64,000 nt of DNA from JBFKQC01 sp041627895 (GCA_041627895.1 JBFKQC010000003.1:65062-129061); one strand, 5' to 3'. Counted from the stretch's first letter, positions 41,215-54,026 are shown. Numbers and translations: made by a program. Notes: generated by a model from the letters alone, not told the origin.

Positions 41215-41378
41215 CTTCATCTCCAAATTGACCGTCGAAATGCGAATTCCCGCCGAGCGTAGCATGGCCGCACGATTTCGTGAAACGGTCTGCGGCGAAG
41301 TTGCTACTATCGTCGGACGTCATTTCAGCGACTCGGGTTCCGGGAAAGATCCGGACCCATGACAGGAAAGGATTACCG

Positions 41379-42278
41379 ATGCCCGACACCTCTGCCCGCA
41401 AATCCGCCAGCGACTTTCACCCCGCGCTTCTGGAACTTTATGACGGATACGTGCACGGCAAGATGTCCAAGCGCGATTTCCTGACCCACGCCAGCAAATA
41501 CGCCGCCGCCGGGGTCACCGCCGCCGCGATCCTGGAAAGCCTTCAGCCGAATTATGCCTGGGCCCAGCAGGTTGCGCCGGACGACCCCGACATCGTGGCC
41601 GAGACCGTCAGCTTTCAAAGCCCCAAGGGCCATGGCGAGATCAGCGGGCTGATGGCACGGCCATCGGCGTCGGACGGGCCGTTCGGCGCGGTGCTGGTGG
41701 TGCACGAGAACCGCGGGCTGAACCCCTATGTCGCGGACGTCGTGCGCCGCGTCGCCAAGGCCGGCTATCTGGCGCTCGGCCCCGACGGGCTCAGCCCGCT
41801 CGGCGGCTATCCCGGCACCGACGAAGAGGGCCGCGAAATGCAGCGCACGCTCGACGGCGGAAAGCTGATGGAAGATTTCTTCGCCGGTTTCGAGCACCTC
41901 GTCGGCCACCCGCTGAGCACCGGCAAGGTCGGTGCGGTCGGGTTCTGCTATGGCGGCGGGGTCTGCAACGCTCTGGCGGTGGCCTATCCGGGCATGGCGT
42001 GCTCGGTTCCATTCTACGGCCGCCAGGCCGCGGCGGAAGACGTGCCGATGATCCAGGCGCCGCTGCTTCTGCATTACGCCGAACTGGACGAGCGCATCAA
42101 CGCCGGCTGGCCGGACTACGAGGCCGCACTGCAACAGCACGGCAAGTCCTATACCGCGCATTTCTATCCCGGCGTGAACCACGGGTTCCACAACGACACG
42201 ACGCCGCGCTACGACGAGGCCGCGGCGACGCTGGCATGGGACCGCACGCTCGCGTTCTTCGCCGAACACCTCGGCTGA
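41379..42278 (+). CDS. exported dienelactone hydrolase-family protein
   Basis: A 299-residue hydrolase. The catalytic triad fits Cys in GFCYGGGVCN, Asp in YAELDERIN and His in GVNHGFHND, the Cys-Asp-His set of dienelactone hydrolases. About 60 residues precede the domain, including SKRDFLTHASKYAAAGVTAAAIL, which resembles a Tat signal with Lys-Arg in place of Arg-Arg and a mature part starting near AQQVAPDD. It starts at ATG 41379 after AGGAAAGGA. It stands alone; the true substrate is probably not a chloroaromatic dienelactone, since no such pathway is near. Confidence 0.85.
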   Translation: MPDTSARKSASDFHPALLELYDGYVHGKMSKRDFLTHASKYAAAGVTAAAILESLQPNYAWAQQVAPDDPDIVAETVSFQSPKGHGEISGLMARPSASDGPFGAVLVVHENRGLNPYVADVVRRVAKAGYLALGPDGLSPLGGYPGTDEEGREMQRTLDGGKLMEDFFAGFEHLVGHPLSTGKVGAVGFCYGGGVCNALAVAYPGMACSVPFYGRQAAAEDVPMIQAPLLLHYAELDERINAGWPDYEAALQQHGKSYTAHFYPGVNHGFHNDTTPRYDEAAATLAWDRTLAFFAEHLG

Positions 42279-42315
42279 CCGGCTTTCGGACCGGCGATTC
42301 AGGCGGTATGACCCC

Positions 42316-42337
42316 GCGGCAGGCGCGTACCTGCCGC
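42316..42337 (+). terminator. 8-bp inverted repeat after the hydrolase gene
   Basis: GCGGCAGG at 42316-42323 pairs with CCTGCCGC at 42330-42337 around a 6-base loop, 38 bases after the stop of the hydrolase gene. No T-run follows, so it is a weak candidate for a terminator. Confidence 0.35.
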
Positions 42338-42505
42338 CCAATTTGCTGCAGGGAGTGGACGGTGCGCCCCGATTGGTATAGGGACGCCGCCGACGTTAGC
42401 GCAAACATGGCGCGGAAAGGCCGGCTGCTCTGCCCCTCGCGATAGTCCTATGGCGAGGCTTGCCGCAGAACGCCATTCCGGCTTTTCTGGCGAGAGAGCA
42501 AGCCG

Positions 42506-44911
42506 ATGAAAGATACGATGCCGGAACGACCGCCCGCCACCGCCCTTCGAGAGGAAATCCTGTCAAAGCTGCGGTACTCGCTCGGCAAGGACGAGGCGCA
42601 CGCAACCGTCTACGACTGGCGCATGTCGCTGTCGCTGGCGCTGCGCGACATGATCGTGGACCCGTGGTTCGCCAGCACGCGGCAGACCTATGCCAAGCGC
42701 GCCAAGCGGGTCTATTACCTGTCAATGGAATTCCTGATCGGCCGGCTGATCGAGGACGTCGCGATCAACCTCGGTGTCGACGACCACGCGCGCGAGGCGC
42801 TCAGGGCACTGGGCCAGGATTTCGACAAGGTGGTCGCCGACGAGCCCGACGCGGCGCTCGGCAACGGCGGGCTGGGGCGGCTGGCGGCCTGTTTCATGGA
42901 TTCGCTCGCGACGCTCGGCATCCCGGCCTACGGCTATGGCATCCGCTACGAGCATGGCCTGTTCGAGCAGCATTTCGAAGACGGCCGCCAGGTCGAGAAG
43001 GCCGAGGAATGGCTGGCCCAGCGCCACGCCTGGGAATTCGAACGCCCCGAAGTAAGCTACCAGATCGGCTTTGGCGGCACGGTCGCGGCCGGACCCGACG
43101 GCGCGCGATGGACCCCGGCCGAAACGGTGATCGCGCGGGCCTACGACACCCCCGTCGTCGGCTGGCAGGGGCGCTGGGCCAACACGCTTCGGCTGTGGTC
43201 GGCCAAGCCGACCAGCGTCTTCGACCTAGACAGCTTCAACCGCGGCGACTACCTCGGCGCCGGCCAGCCCGAGATGCTGGCGCGCACGATCTCGCGCGTG
43301 CTCTATCCAGACGACACGACCGAGGTCGGCAAGGAGTTGCGGCTGAAGCAGGAGTATTTCTTCACCGCCGCTTCGATCCAGGACCTGCTGCGCCGCGTGC
43401 TCTCCGAGGGCCACAGGCTGACGGATCTCGCCAGCCACGTGGCGATCCAGCTCAATGACACGCACCCCGCCATTGCCGGGCCGGAACTGGTGCGGCTTCT
43501 GGTCGACGAGCACGGGCTGGCGATGGCCGACGCCATCGCGACCGCCCGCGCCTGCCTGGGCTACACCAACCACACGCTTCTTCCCGAGGCGCTCGAGCGC
43601 TGGTCGAGCGGCCTGTTCGAGCGCATCCTGCCGCGGCACGCCCAGATCGTGCGCGCGATCGAGGCGGCGCATGTGACGGCGACGCGCAGCGACGTGCGGA
43701 TCGTCGAGAACGGCGCCTACAAGATGGGCGAACTGGCCTTCATCATGGCGCACAAGGTCAACGGCGTCTCGGCGCTGCACAGCGATCTGGTGAAAAGCAC
43801 CGTCTTCGCTGACCTGAACCGCGCCTATCCGGGCCGCATCGTGAACCAGACCAACGGGATCACCCCGCGGCGTTGGCTGCATTCCTGCAACGGCGCGCTC
43901 AGCGGTCTGATCGACCGCACGATCGGCACCGGCTGGGCCGACGACCTGGAACGGCTGCAGGCGCTGGCGGGCCACTCCGACGACGCCGGCTTTCGCGCGG
44001 CGTTCCGTCAGGCCAAGGACGCCAACAAGGCGCGGCTGGCGAAATGGCTGGCCGGCCGCGGCGGGCCGAAGATCGACACCTCGGCGATGTTCGACGTGCA
44101 GATCAAGCGCATCCACGAATACAAGCGCCAGCTGATGAACATCCTGGAAACCGTGGCGCTGTGGAACGCGATCCGCGACGACCGGGGCGGCGACTGGACA
44201 CCGCGGCTGAAGATCTTCGGTGGCAAGGCGGCGCCGGGCTATGTGGTCGCCAAGGAAATCATCCAGCTGATCAACGACGTCGCCCACGTGATCAACGCTG
44301 ACCCGGCGACGCGCGACCTGCTGCAGGTGATCTATCCCGAGAACTACAACGTCACGATGGCCGAATTCCTGATCCCGGCCGCCGATCTTTCCGAACAGAT
44401 TTCGACCGCAGGCAAGGAAGCCTCGGGCACCGGCAACATGAAATTTGCGCTGAACGGCGCGCTGACCATCGGCACGCTCGACGGCGCCAATGTCGAGATC
44501 CGCGAACATGTGGGGCCCGAGAACTTCTATCTGTTCGGCCTGACCGCCGACGAGGTGGTCGAGCGCCGGAAAGAGCCCGGTTTCGCCCGCGCCGCGATCG
44601 AGGCCAGTCCGGAGTTGAAGCGCGTGCTCGACCAGATAGCCACCGGCCTGTTCTCGCCGGGCGAACCCGACCGGCACAAGGGTATCGTCGAGCGGCTTTT
44701 CGACCACGACTATTTCCTCGTGACCTGCGATTTCGACAGCTACTTCGCGGCCCAGCGTCGTGTCGATGCCGATTACCGCGACGCAGAGGGCTGGACACGC
44801 AAGGCGGTGCTGAACACCGCGCGGATGGGTTGGTTCTCGTCCGATCGGACGATTTCGGGATACGCTTCTGAGATTTGGGGTGCCGGACCAGTGGTGACGG
44901 CCCGCCGCTAG
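42506..44911 (+). CDS. glgP: glycogen phosphorylase
   Basis: An 801-residue enzyme that releases glucose-1-phosphate from glycogen by phosphorolysis. The N-terminal part has YYLSMEFLIGR and the glycine-rich LGNGGLGRLAACFMDSLA. The pyridoxal-phosphate lysine is Lys646 in GTGNMKFALNGALTIGTLDGANVEI, cited here by its core GNMKFALNG. Length is normal for GlgP. The start ATG 42506 follows GAGAGAGC. It is the first gene of the glycogen operon and is preceded by 227 bases that should hold its promoter. Confidence 0.95.
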   Translation: MKDTMPERPPATALREEILSKLRYSLGKDEAHATVYDWRMSLSLALRDMIVDPWFASTRQTYAKRAKRVYYLSMEFLIGRLIEDVAINLGVDDHAREALRALGQDFDKVVADEPDAALGNGGLGRLAACFMDSLATLGIPAYGYGIRYEHGLFEQHFEDGRQVEKAEEWLAQRHAWEFERPEVSYQIGFGGTVAAGPDGARWTPAETVIARAYDTPVVGWQGRWANTLRLWSAKPTSVFDLDSFNRGDYLGAGQPEMLARTISRVLYPDDTTEVGKELRLKQEYFFTAASIQDLLRRVLSEGHRLTDLASHVAIQLNDTHPAIAGPELVRLLVDEHGLAMADAIATARACLGYTNHTLLPEALERWSSGLFERILPRHAQIVRAIEAAHVTATRSDVRIVENGAYKMGELAFIMAHKVNGVSALHSDLVKSTVFADLNRAYPGRIVNQTNGITPRRWLHSCNGALSGLIDRTIGTGWADDLERLQALAGHSDDAGFRAAFRQAKDANKARLAKWLAGRGGPKIDTSAMFDVQIKRIHEYKRQLMNILETVALWNAIRDDRGGDWTPRLKIFGGKAAPGYVVAKEIIQLINDVAHVINADPATRDLLQVIYPENYNVTMAEFLIPAADLSEQISTAGKEASGTGNMKFALNGALTIGTLDGANVEIREHVGPENFYLFGLTADEVVERRKEPGFARAAIEASPELKRVLDQIATGLFSPGEPDRHKGIVERLFDHDYFLVTCDFDSYFAAQRRVDADYRDAEGWTRKAVLNTARMGWFSSDRTISGYASEIWGAGPVVTARR

Positions 44912-44937
44912 GCGCCTTGACGGGAGGTGCGGACAAC

Positions 44938-47133
<2,196 letters not shown>

Positions 47134-47171
47134 CGAATACTCGATACAAAACAAACGGGGGAGGACAGAGA

Positions 47172-48431
47172 ATGGCCCTGGAATCGCAAAGGCTGGCGCA
47201 GCAGACGATGGCCTTCGTCCTTGCGGGCGGCCGCGGCAGCCGCCTGAAGGAACTGACCGACAAGCGCGCCAAGCCTGCGGTGTTCTTCGGCGGCAAGAGC
47301 CGGATCATCGACTTTGCCCTGTCCAACGCCGTGAACTCGGGCATCCGCCGCATCTGCGTCGCGACCCAGTACAAGGCGCACAGCCTGATCCGGCACCTGC
47401 AACGCGGCTGGTCGTTCTTCCGGGCCGAGCGCAACGAGTCACTCGACATCCTGCCCGCCAGCCAGCAGCTCGACGAGGAGAACTGGTACAAGGGCACCGC
47501 CGACGCGGTCACGCAGAATATCGAGATCATCAAGAGCTACGGACCGAAATACATCCTGATCCTCGCCGGCGACCATATCTACAAGCAGGACTATTCGCTG
47601 ATGATCCGACAGCACGTCGAATCCGGCGCGCAGGCCACCGTGGGCTGTATCGAGGTGCCGCGAATGGAGGCGACCGGTTTCGGCGTGATGAAGGTCGACG
47701 AGCACAACAAGATCCTCGATTTCGTGGAAAAGCCCGCCGACCCGCCGCCGATGCCCGGCCACCCCGACCAGGCGCTTGCCAGCATGGGGATCTACGTGTT
47801 CGAGGCGGAACTGCTCTACAGCCTGCTCCAGGAGGACGCGACCGAGCCCGGATCGAGCCACGATTTCGGCAAGGACATCATCCCGGCACTGGTCGCCGCG
47901 GGCACGGCGTTCGCGCATCCCTTCGGCCGCTCCTGCGTGATGAGCGGCGAGGAACCCGCTCCCTACTGGCGCGACGTCGGCACGATCGACGCATTCTGGC
48001 AGGCCAATATCGACCTGACCGACTTTACCCCCGAACTGGACATCTACGACACCAACTGGCCGATCTGGACCTATTCCGAGCTGACGCCGCCGGCGAAGTT
48101 CATCCACAACGAGGAAGGCCGCCGCGGACAGGCGATTTCCTCGGTTGTCTCGGGCGGCTGTATCATTTCGGGCTCGTCGCTGCACCGCTGCCTTCTGTTC
48201 ACCGGCGTCCGTGCGCATTCCTATTCCACGCTCGAAGGCGTCATCGCGATGCCGCATGCCGATATCGGGCGCAACGCGGAACTGACCAACGTGGTGATCG
48301 ACCGCGGCGTGATCATCCCCGAAGGGCTGGTCGTCGGACAGGATCCCGAGCTTGACGCCAAGCGATTCCGGCGCACCGAGGGCGGCGTCTGCCTGATCAC
48401 CCAGCCGATGATCGACAAGCTTGGCGGCTAG
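47172..48431 (+). CDS. glgC: glucose-1-phosphate adenylyltransferase
   Basis: A 419-residue enzyme that makes ADP-glucose, the committed step of glycogen synthesis. The nucleotidyltransferase motif FVLAGGRGSRLKELTDKRAKP is near the N terminus, with GDHIYKQDYS, the DFGKDIIP substrate region and a left-handed beta helix C terminus. It is usually regulated allosterically by central metabolites; alphaproteobacterial enzymes respond to fructose-6-phosphate and pyruvate. ATG 47172 follows GGGGGAGGA and the gap to glgB is 39 bases. Confidence 0.96.
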   Translation: MALESQRLAQQTMAFVLAGGRGSRLKELTDKRAKPAVFFGGKSRIIDFALSNAVNSGIRRICVATQYKAHSLIRHLQRGWSFFRAERNESLDILPASQQLDEENWYKGTADAVTQNIEIIKSYGPKYILILAGDHIYKQDYSLMIRQHVESGAQATVGCIEVPRMEATGFGVMKVDEHNKILDFVEKPADPPPMPGHPDQALASMGIYVFEAELLYSLLQEDATEPGSSHDFGKDIIPALVAAGTAFAHPFGRSCVMSGEEPAPYWRDVGTIDAFWQANIDLTDFTPELDIYDTNWPIWTYSELTPPAKFIHNEEGRRGQAISSVVSGGCIISGSSLHRCLLFTGVRAHSYSTLEGVIAMPHADIGRNAELTNVVIDRGVIIPEGLVVGQDPELDAKRFRRTEGGVCLITQPMIDKLGG

Positions 48432-48435
48432 GCGC

Positions 48436-49866
48436 ATGAACGTCCTTTTCGTCGCGTCCGAATGCGCCCCTTTCGTCAAGACCGGGGGGCTGGCCGACGT
48501 CATCGGCGCGGTGCCGAAGACGCTGGCGACGATGGACGTGGCCGTGCGGGTGATGCTGCCGGCCTACCCGGCGCTTGCCCGATATGACCGCGGGTCGGTG
48601 GTCTGGCAGGCCGAGAACCTGCACGGCGGCCCGGCAAGGCTGGTCACGGTGTCCGCCGAAGGTCTGGATCTTCTGCTGCTGGATGCGCCGCATCTCTACG
48701 ACCGGCCGGGCAACATCTACCTCGATGCCAACGGGCAAGACTGGGCCGACAATGCACTGCGCTACGGTGCGCTCAGCCGCGTGGCGGCCGAGGTCGCCAT
48801 GCACGGCGCCGACGGCTGGAAGCCTGACGTCGTGAACGCCCACGACTGGCAGGGCGGGCTGGTGCCCGCCTACCTGCACGGCCGCGACGGCGCGCCGCCC
48901 ACGGTGCTGACGATCCACAACATCGCGTTCCAGGGCATGTTCGATCCCTCGCTGATGGGCGTCCTTGGGCTGAACCCCGCGCTCTACACGCCCGAGGGCC
49001 TCGAGTATTTCGGCCGGCTCGGTTTTCTCAAGGCCGGCATCGCCTTCGCCGACCGGATCACCACGGTCAGTCCGACCTACGCCTGGGAGATCATGACGCA
49101 CGATTTCGGCATGGGACTCGAAGGCATCCTGGCCAAGCGCGCGGCCGATGTCTCGGGCATTCTGAACGGCATCGACCTTGACGTCTGGAACCCGGACACC
49201 GACCCCAGCCTGGTCGCGAACTACACGCCGCGCAGCCTGAAACGAAAGTCCGAGAACCGCGCCGAGGTCGCGCGCCGCTTTGCGCTCGAGCCGCGCGACG
49301 ACGCGCCGATCTTCTGCGTCATCAGCCGCCTGACCACGCAAAAGGGGCTCGATCTGCTGCTCGACACGCTGCCCGGACTGGTGGCGCGTGGCGCGCGGCT
49401 GGCGGTTCTGGGTTCCGGCGACCGCGGGCTCGAGGCGCGCTTTGTCCACGCCACCCGCGCCTACCCGGGTGCCGTGGGCTGCGTGATCGGCTATGACGAG
49501 CCGCTGTCGCACCTGATGATGGGCGGGTCCGACGCGATCCTCGTGCCATCGCGGTTCGAACCCTGCGGGCTGACCCAGATGTACGGCCTGCGATACGGCA
49601 CGCTTCCGGTCGTCGCCCGCACCGGCGGGCTGGCCGACACGGTGATCGACGCCAACCCCGCCGCCGTCGCCGCCGGCACCGCCACGGGCTTCCAGTTCGC
49701 CCCGGTCACGGCACAGGCGCTCGACCATGCGATCGGCCGCGCCTGCGAGGCGTTCCGCGACGCGAAGCTCTGGACATCCATGGTCAAACGGGCCATGGCC
49801 CATCCCGTTGGATGGGACCAGTCTGCACATGCGTACAAATCGCTATACGAAACGGTTGCCGGCTGA
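48436..49866 (+). CDS. glgA: glycogen synthase, ADP-glucose dependent
   Basis: A 476-residue GT5 enzyme that extends alpha-1,4 chains. The ADP-glucose contact is Lys15 in VKTGGLADV; other family blocks are NAHDWQGGLVPAYL, TIHNIAFQG, LGSGDRGLEARF, PSRFEPCGLTQMYGLRYGTLPVV and RTGGLADTV. Length is normal. It starts at ATG 48436, four bases after the glgC stop; the earlier in-frame start at 48421 would overlap glgC. Confidence 0.96.
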   Translation: MNVLFVASECAPFVKTGGLADVIGAVPKTLATMDVAVRVMLPAYPALARYDRGSVVWQAENLHGGPARLVTVSAEGLDLLLLDAPHLYDRPGNIYLDANGQDWADNALRYGALSRVAAEVAMHGADGWKPDVVNAHDWQGGLVPAYLHGRDGAPPTVLTIHNIAFQGMFDPSLMGVLGLNPALYTPEGLEYFGRLGFLKAGIAFADRITTVSPTYAWEIMTHDFGMGLEGILAKRAADVSGILNGIDLDVWNPDTDPSLVANYTPRSLKRKSENRAEVARRFALEPRDDAPIFCVISRLTTQKGLDLLLDTLPGLVARGARLAVLGSGDRGLEARFVHATRAYPGAVGCVIGYDEPLSHLMMGGSDAILVPSRFEPCGLTQMYGLRYGTLPVVARTGGLADTVIDANPAAVAAGTATGFQFAPVTAQALDHAIGRACEAFRDAKLWTSMVKRAMAHPVGWDQSAHAYKSLYETVAG

Positions 49867-49888
49867 GCGGATCGGGCGATAACGGACC

Positions 49889-52000
49889 GTGGCCAAGTCG
49901 TTTCTCAGATCCGGCAGTCCGGCCCGCATGGGTGCGCATTTCGACGGCGAGGGTACGAATTTCGCCGTGTTCTCGGCCCATGCGTCGAAGATCGAGCTGT
50001 GCCAGTTCTCCGAAGACGGCCGAACCGAGATCAAGCGCCACAGGCTGCCCGAACGCACCGGCAACGTCTGGCACGGCTACGCGCCGGGGCTGAAGCCCGG
50101 GGCGCCTTACGGCTTTCGCGCGCACGGGGCCTACGCGCCCGAGGCCGGGCACCGCTTCAACCCCAGGAAGCTGCTTCTCGACCCCTATACGCGCGAATTG
50201 CTTGGCGGTTGGACAAACGGCCATGCGTTGTTGGGTTACGATCCCGCCTCGCCGGAATCCGATCTTTCGATCAGCACCATCGACAGCGCGCACTACGTGC
50301 CCAAGTCGGTGGTGTCCGACCCGGCGCTTTTCGACCTGATGCGGCGCGCGCCTGCAACCGGCTGGTCGGAAACGCTGATCTACGAAGCGCACGTCAAGGG
50401 GCTGACCAAGCAACACCCGGGCGTGCCGGGTGCGTTGCGCGGCAGCTACGAGGGGCTGGCCAGCGACGCGGTGCTCGATCACCTCGCCAAGCTGAACATC
50501 ACGGCGGTCGAGCTGTTGCCGGTTCATGCCTTCGTCGATGACGGTTTCCTGCTGGAGCGCGGGCTGAGGAATTACTGGGGTTACAACTCGATCGGCTTCT
50601 TCGCTGCCGAGCCGCGCTATTTCGGGCCGGCGGGACTGGCCGGGTTCCGGGCGATGGTCGACCGGTTCCACACCGCCGGGATCGAGGTGATCCTGGACGT
50701 CGTCTACAACCATACGGCCGAGGGCGACCACCGCGGCCCGACGCTGTGCTTCCGCGGGCTGGACAACGCGTCGTATTACCGGCTGATCGACGGCCAGCCG
50801 CGGTACTACGTCAACGACACGGGCACCGGCAACACGCTGAACCTGTCCCATCCGCAGGTGCTGCGCATGGTGATGGACAGCCTGCGGTTCTGGGTCGAAT
50901 GCATGGGCGTCGACGGGTTCCGCTTCGATCTTGCCACCACGCTCGGGCGCGAGGCGCACGGCTTCGACCGGCGCGGCGGCTTCTTCGACGCGATCCGGCA
51001 GGATCCGGTCCTGACCGGCGTCAAGCTGATCGCCGAACCATGGGATGTCGGCCCCGGTGGCTATCAGCTTGGCGAATACCCGCCCGAATTCGCCGAGTGG
51101 AACGACAAGGTCCGCGACAGCGTGCGCCGCTACTGGCGCGGCGACGATCACAGCGCGCAGGACCTCGGCGCGCGGCTGCTGGGCTCGGCGGACGTGTTCG
51201 ACCGGCGCCACCGCCGCGCCTGGTCGTCGGTCAACATGGTCACCTCGCATGACGGCTTCACGCTGGCCGACGTCACCCGCTACAACGAGCGCCACAACGA
51301 TGCCAACGGCGAGGCCGGCGCCGACGGCCACCACGCCAATTTCAGCGACAATTGCGGCGTCGAGGGCGAAACGGCCGACCCGAAGATCCGTGCCCGCCGC
51401 ACACGGCGCCAGCGCAACATGCTGGCCACGCTCTTTCTGTCGCAAGGCACGCCGATGCTGCTGGCCGGCGACGAGATCGCAAATTCGCAGAAAGGCAACA
51501 ACAACGCCTATGCCCAGGACAACCCGACCGGCTGGGTGAACTGGGGCAAGATCGACGAGGACCTGCTTGAATTCGTCGCCGCGCTGTCGGCCTTCCGGCG
51601 CGAGCACAAGGCGCTGCGACAGACGCATTTCCTGCACGGCGCGCGGCGCCCGCTCGACCGGCTGCCGGACGTCGAGTGGAGCGATTTCGACGGCCAGCCC
51701 CTGCAATGGAAGGACCCGGGGCTGTCGAACTTCTGCCTGACGCTGCGCTGCTCGGCCGAGGCGATGGCGCACGAGGAGGACACCGACAGCGTCTTCCTGG
51801 TCTTCAACCGCGATCGCGAGGACTCCGAGGTCAGGCTGCCCGCGACGCCCGAGGGCGAGCACTGGGTGCGCGCCGTGGACACCGCCGAGCGCGACGTGTT
51901 CCGCGTCTGCGAGATCGGCGGCGACACGATCGCCGTGCAGGGCGCCTCGGTCGTGGCGCTGGTGCTCAAGCCGGACCTGAACGGCGATGACGCCGGCTGA
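49889..52000 (+). CDS. glgX: glycogen debranching enzyme GlgX
   Basis: A 703-residue GH13 isoamylase-type enzyme that removes short alpha-1,6 branches left by GlgP. It opens with a CBM48 domain (GAHFDGEGTNFAVFSAHASK), then YEAHVKGLTKQHPGVPG, VVYNHTAEGDHRGPTLCFRG, the nucleophile Asp347 in GFRFDLATTL, the acid Glu in LIAEPWDVGPGGY and TSHDGFTLADV. The start is GTG 49889, which has no strong ribosome-binding site; ATG 49928 would remove 13 residues. It overlaps malQ by 14 bases. Confidence 0.94.
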   Translation: MAKSFLRSGSPARMGAHFDGEGTNFAVFSAHASKIELCQFSEDGRTEIKRHRLPERTGNVWHGYAPGLKPGAPYGFRAHGAYAPEAGHRFNPRKLLLDPYTRELLGGWTNGHALLGYDPASPESDLSISTIDSAHYVPKSVVSDPALFDLMRRAPATGWSETLIYEAHVKGLTKQHPGVPGALRGSYEGLASDAVLDHLAKLNITAVELLPVHAFVDDGFLLERGLRNYWGYNSIGFFAAEPRYFGPAGLAGFRAMVDRFHTAGIEVILDVVYNHTAEGDHRGPTLCFRGLDNASYYRLIDGQPRYYVNDTGTGNTLNLSHPQVLRMVMDSLRFWVECMGVDGFRFDLATTLGREAHGFDRRGGFFDAIRQDPVLTGVKLIAEPWDVGPGGYQLGEYPPEFAEWNDKVRDSVRRYWRGDDHSAQDLGARLLGSADVFDRRHRRAWSSVNMVTSHDGFTLADVTRYNERHNDANGEAGADGHHANFSDNCGVEGETADPKIRARRTRRQRNMLATLFLSQGTPMLLAGDEIANSQKGNNNAYAQDNPTGWVNWGKIDEDLLEFVAALSAFRREHKALRQTHFLHGARRPLDRLPDVEWSDFDGQPLQWKDPGLSNFCLTLRCSAEAMAHEEDTDSVFLVFNRDREDSEVRLPATPEGEHWVRAVDTAERDVFRVCEIGGDTIAVQGASVVALVLKPDLNGDDAG

Positions 52001-53912
52001 GGCGCTGGACGACCTGGCGCGCCGGTGCGGGATCCTGCCTGTCTATCGGGACATGGCCGGGACCGAGCGCCGCACGACCCCCGACACGCAGCGCGCGCTT
52101 CTGCGCGCCATGGGGCTGGTGCCCGTTACCGACGCGCTGGTCGTGGAGACGGCGCGCCTTCTTGCCTCGGAGGCTGACGAACGCCGCTATCCGCATGACC
52201 TGATCGCCGAGGCGGGGCAGCCGTTTTCGCTCGATGCCGCGCCCGACTGTGTATGGCAAATCGTGTGGGAGGACGGCGGTACGGGCGAGGGCCGCGGGCC
52301 GTTCGGGCATCGCTCGCTGCCGATGGGCCTGCACAGGCTGACCATCGGCGGCGAAACCGTCACGCTGATCGCTGCGCCCGGTTCGGCGCCATCCGTTTCC
52401 GGCAAGCGAGGACGCGGCAAGGTCTGGGGCGTGACCGGCGCGCTATACGGCTTGCGCTCGGCCCGCAACGGCGGCCTCGGCGACTACGCCGATCTTGGCG
52501 CCGCCGGCGCCGCGCTGGGCCGGGCGGGCGCGGCATTTCTCGGCATCAACCCGATCCACGACCTCGGCTGGGGCAACACCGAAGACGCCAGCCCCTACTC
52601 GCCCTCGCACCGCGGTTTCCTGAACACCGCCCATATCGCCACCGACCGCCTTGCTGGATCCGAAGGTCCCGAGGCGGCGAACCCCGCGGGCGACCTTGTC
52701 GACTACGCCGCGCATCGCGGCCCGCACCGCGCCCGGCTTCGCGGGGCCTTCGCCCATTTCCGGGCGCATGCCGCGCCCGAGGATCGCGCCGCCTTCGCGG
52801 CCTTCCGCGCCGAACGCGGTGCGGCGCTAGAACAATTCGCGGCCTTCGAGGCGCTCTCGTCCCGCCACGGCCCGGACTGGCGGCACTGGCCGGCCGATCC
52901 CGGGGCCGCGGACCCGGCCGAGGCCGAGTTTCACGCCTGGCTGCAATGGGTGGCCGACTGCCAGGTCGGCGCCGCGTCGGCCGAAGCGCGCGCGGCTGGG
53001 CTGACGCGCGGGCTCTACCTCGACCTCGCTGTCGGCGCGCGCCGCGGCGGGGCAGAGGCATGGTGCACGCCGGACGCCATTGCCGCCGGTATGTCGCTCG
53101 GCGCGCCGCCAGATCACCTGAACCCGCAGGGCCAGAACTGGCAGGTCACCGCCTTCGCGCCGGCCAAGCTGCGCGCCACGGGATTTGCCGCCTTCCGTGC
53201 AATCCTCGCCGCGTCGATGCGGCACGCAGGCATTCTGCGCATCGACCATATCCTCGGGCTCAATCGCGGGTTCTGGATTCCGGACGACGGCAGCCCGGGC
53301 GCCTATGTCGGGCAGCCCTTCGAGGCACTTCTGGCCATCGTCGCGATCGAGGCGGCGCGCCACGGCACCGTGGTGATCGGCGAGGATCTGGGGCTGGTGC
53401 CGGGCGGCGTGCGCCAGGGCATGGCACGGCGCGGCATCTACAGCTATTCCGTCCTGCAATACGAGCGCACGAAATCCGACCGGCTCCGCAGCCCGAAGCG
53501 GCTGCGCGCCAACAGCCTCGCCTGTTTCGCCACCCACGACACGCCGACACTCAGGGGCTTCGCCGAGGGGCGCGACATCGACTGGTGGCAAAGGCTCGGC
53601 TGGACCATGCCGGACGAGGCGGCGAAGGCGCGGAAAGCCCGCGCCCGTGACGTCGCCCGGCTTTGCGCATCGAACGGGGCGGCGCCCGGCGCACTTCGGG
53701 ACGGCGTGCACGCGGCGCTCGCCGGTTCGCCCGCCGCGCTGGTCTCGGTCCAACTCGACGACCTCGACGGCGCCGCAGAGGCGCAGAACCTGCCCGGCAC
53801 CATCGACGAGCACCCGAACTGGCGCCGCCGCTACACCCGCCCTGTCGAAAGCTTCGCCGACTGGCCCGCCTTCTGCGATACCGCCGCGATCATGCGCCGG
53901 AACGGGCGCTGA
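51987..53912 (+). CDS. malQ: 4-alpha-glucanotransferase
   Basis: A 641-residue GH77 enzyme (amylomaltase) that disproportionates the maltodextrins released by debranching. It has SARNGGLGDYADL, INPIHDLGWGNTEDASPYSPSHRGFLN (core SPYSPSHR), the nucleophile Asp420 in LRIDHILGLNRGFWIP, VVIGEDLGLVP and FATHDTPTLRG. A family N-terminal extension of about 130 residues is present. ATG 51987 lies inside the glgX 3' end. It closes the glycogen operon, and a tRNA gene on the other strand follows. Confidence 0.94.
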   Translation: MTPAEALDDLARRCGILPVYRDMAGTERRTTPDTQRALLRAMGLVPVTDALVVETARLLASEADERRYPHDLIAEAGQPFSLDAAPDCVWQIVWEDGGTGEGRGPFGHRSLPMGLHRLTIGGETVTLIAAPGSAPSVSGKRGRGKVWGVTGALYGLRSARNGGLGDYADLGAAGAALGRAGAAFLGINPIHDLGWGNTEDASPYSPSHRGFLNTAHIATDRLAGSEGPEAANPAGDLVDYAAHRGPHRARLRGAFAHFRAHAAPEDRAAFAAFRAERGAALEQFAAFEALSSRHGPDWRHWPADPGAADPAEAEFHAWLQWVADCQVGAASAEARAAGLTRGLYLDLAVGARRGGAEAWCTPDAIAAGMSLGAPPDHLNPQGQNWQVTAFAPAKLRATGFAAFRAILAASMRHAGILRIDHILGLNRGFWIPDDGSPGAYVGQPFEALLAIVAIEAARHGTVVIGEDLGLVPGGVRQGMARRGIYSYSVLQYERTKSDRLRSPKRLRANSLACFATHDTPTLRGFAEGRDIDWWQRLGWTMPDEAAKARKARARDVARLCASNGAAPGALRDGVHAALAGSPAALVSVQLDDLDGAAEAQNLPGTIDEHPNWRRRYTRPVESFADWPAFCDTAAIMRRNGR

Positions 53913-53950
53913 GGCGAGCTGGCAGTTGGTCTTTGCAGTCTGGTTTTTTT

Positions 53951-54026
<76 letters not shown>

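Noticed and set aside
49784..51862. 692-codon open frame on the minus strand
   Set aside because: It is antisense to glgX and has no recognisable domain.
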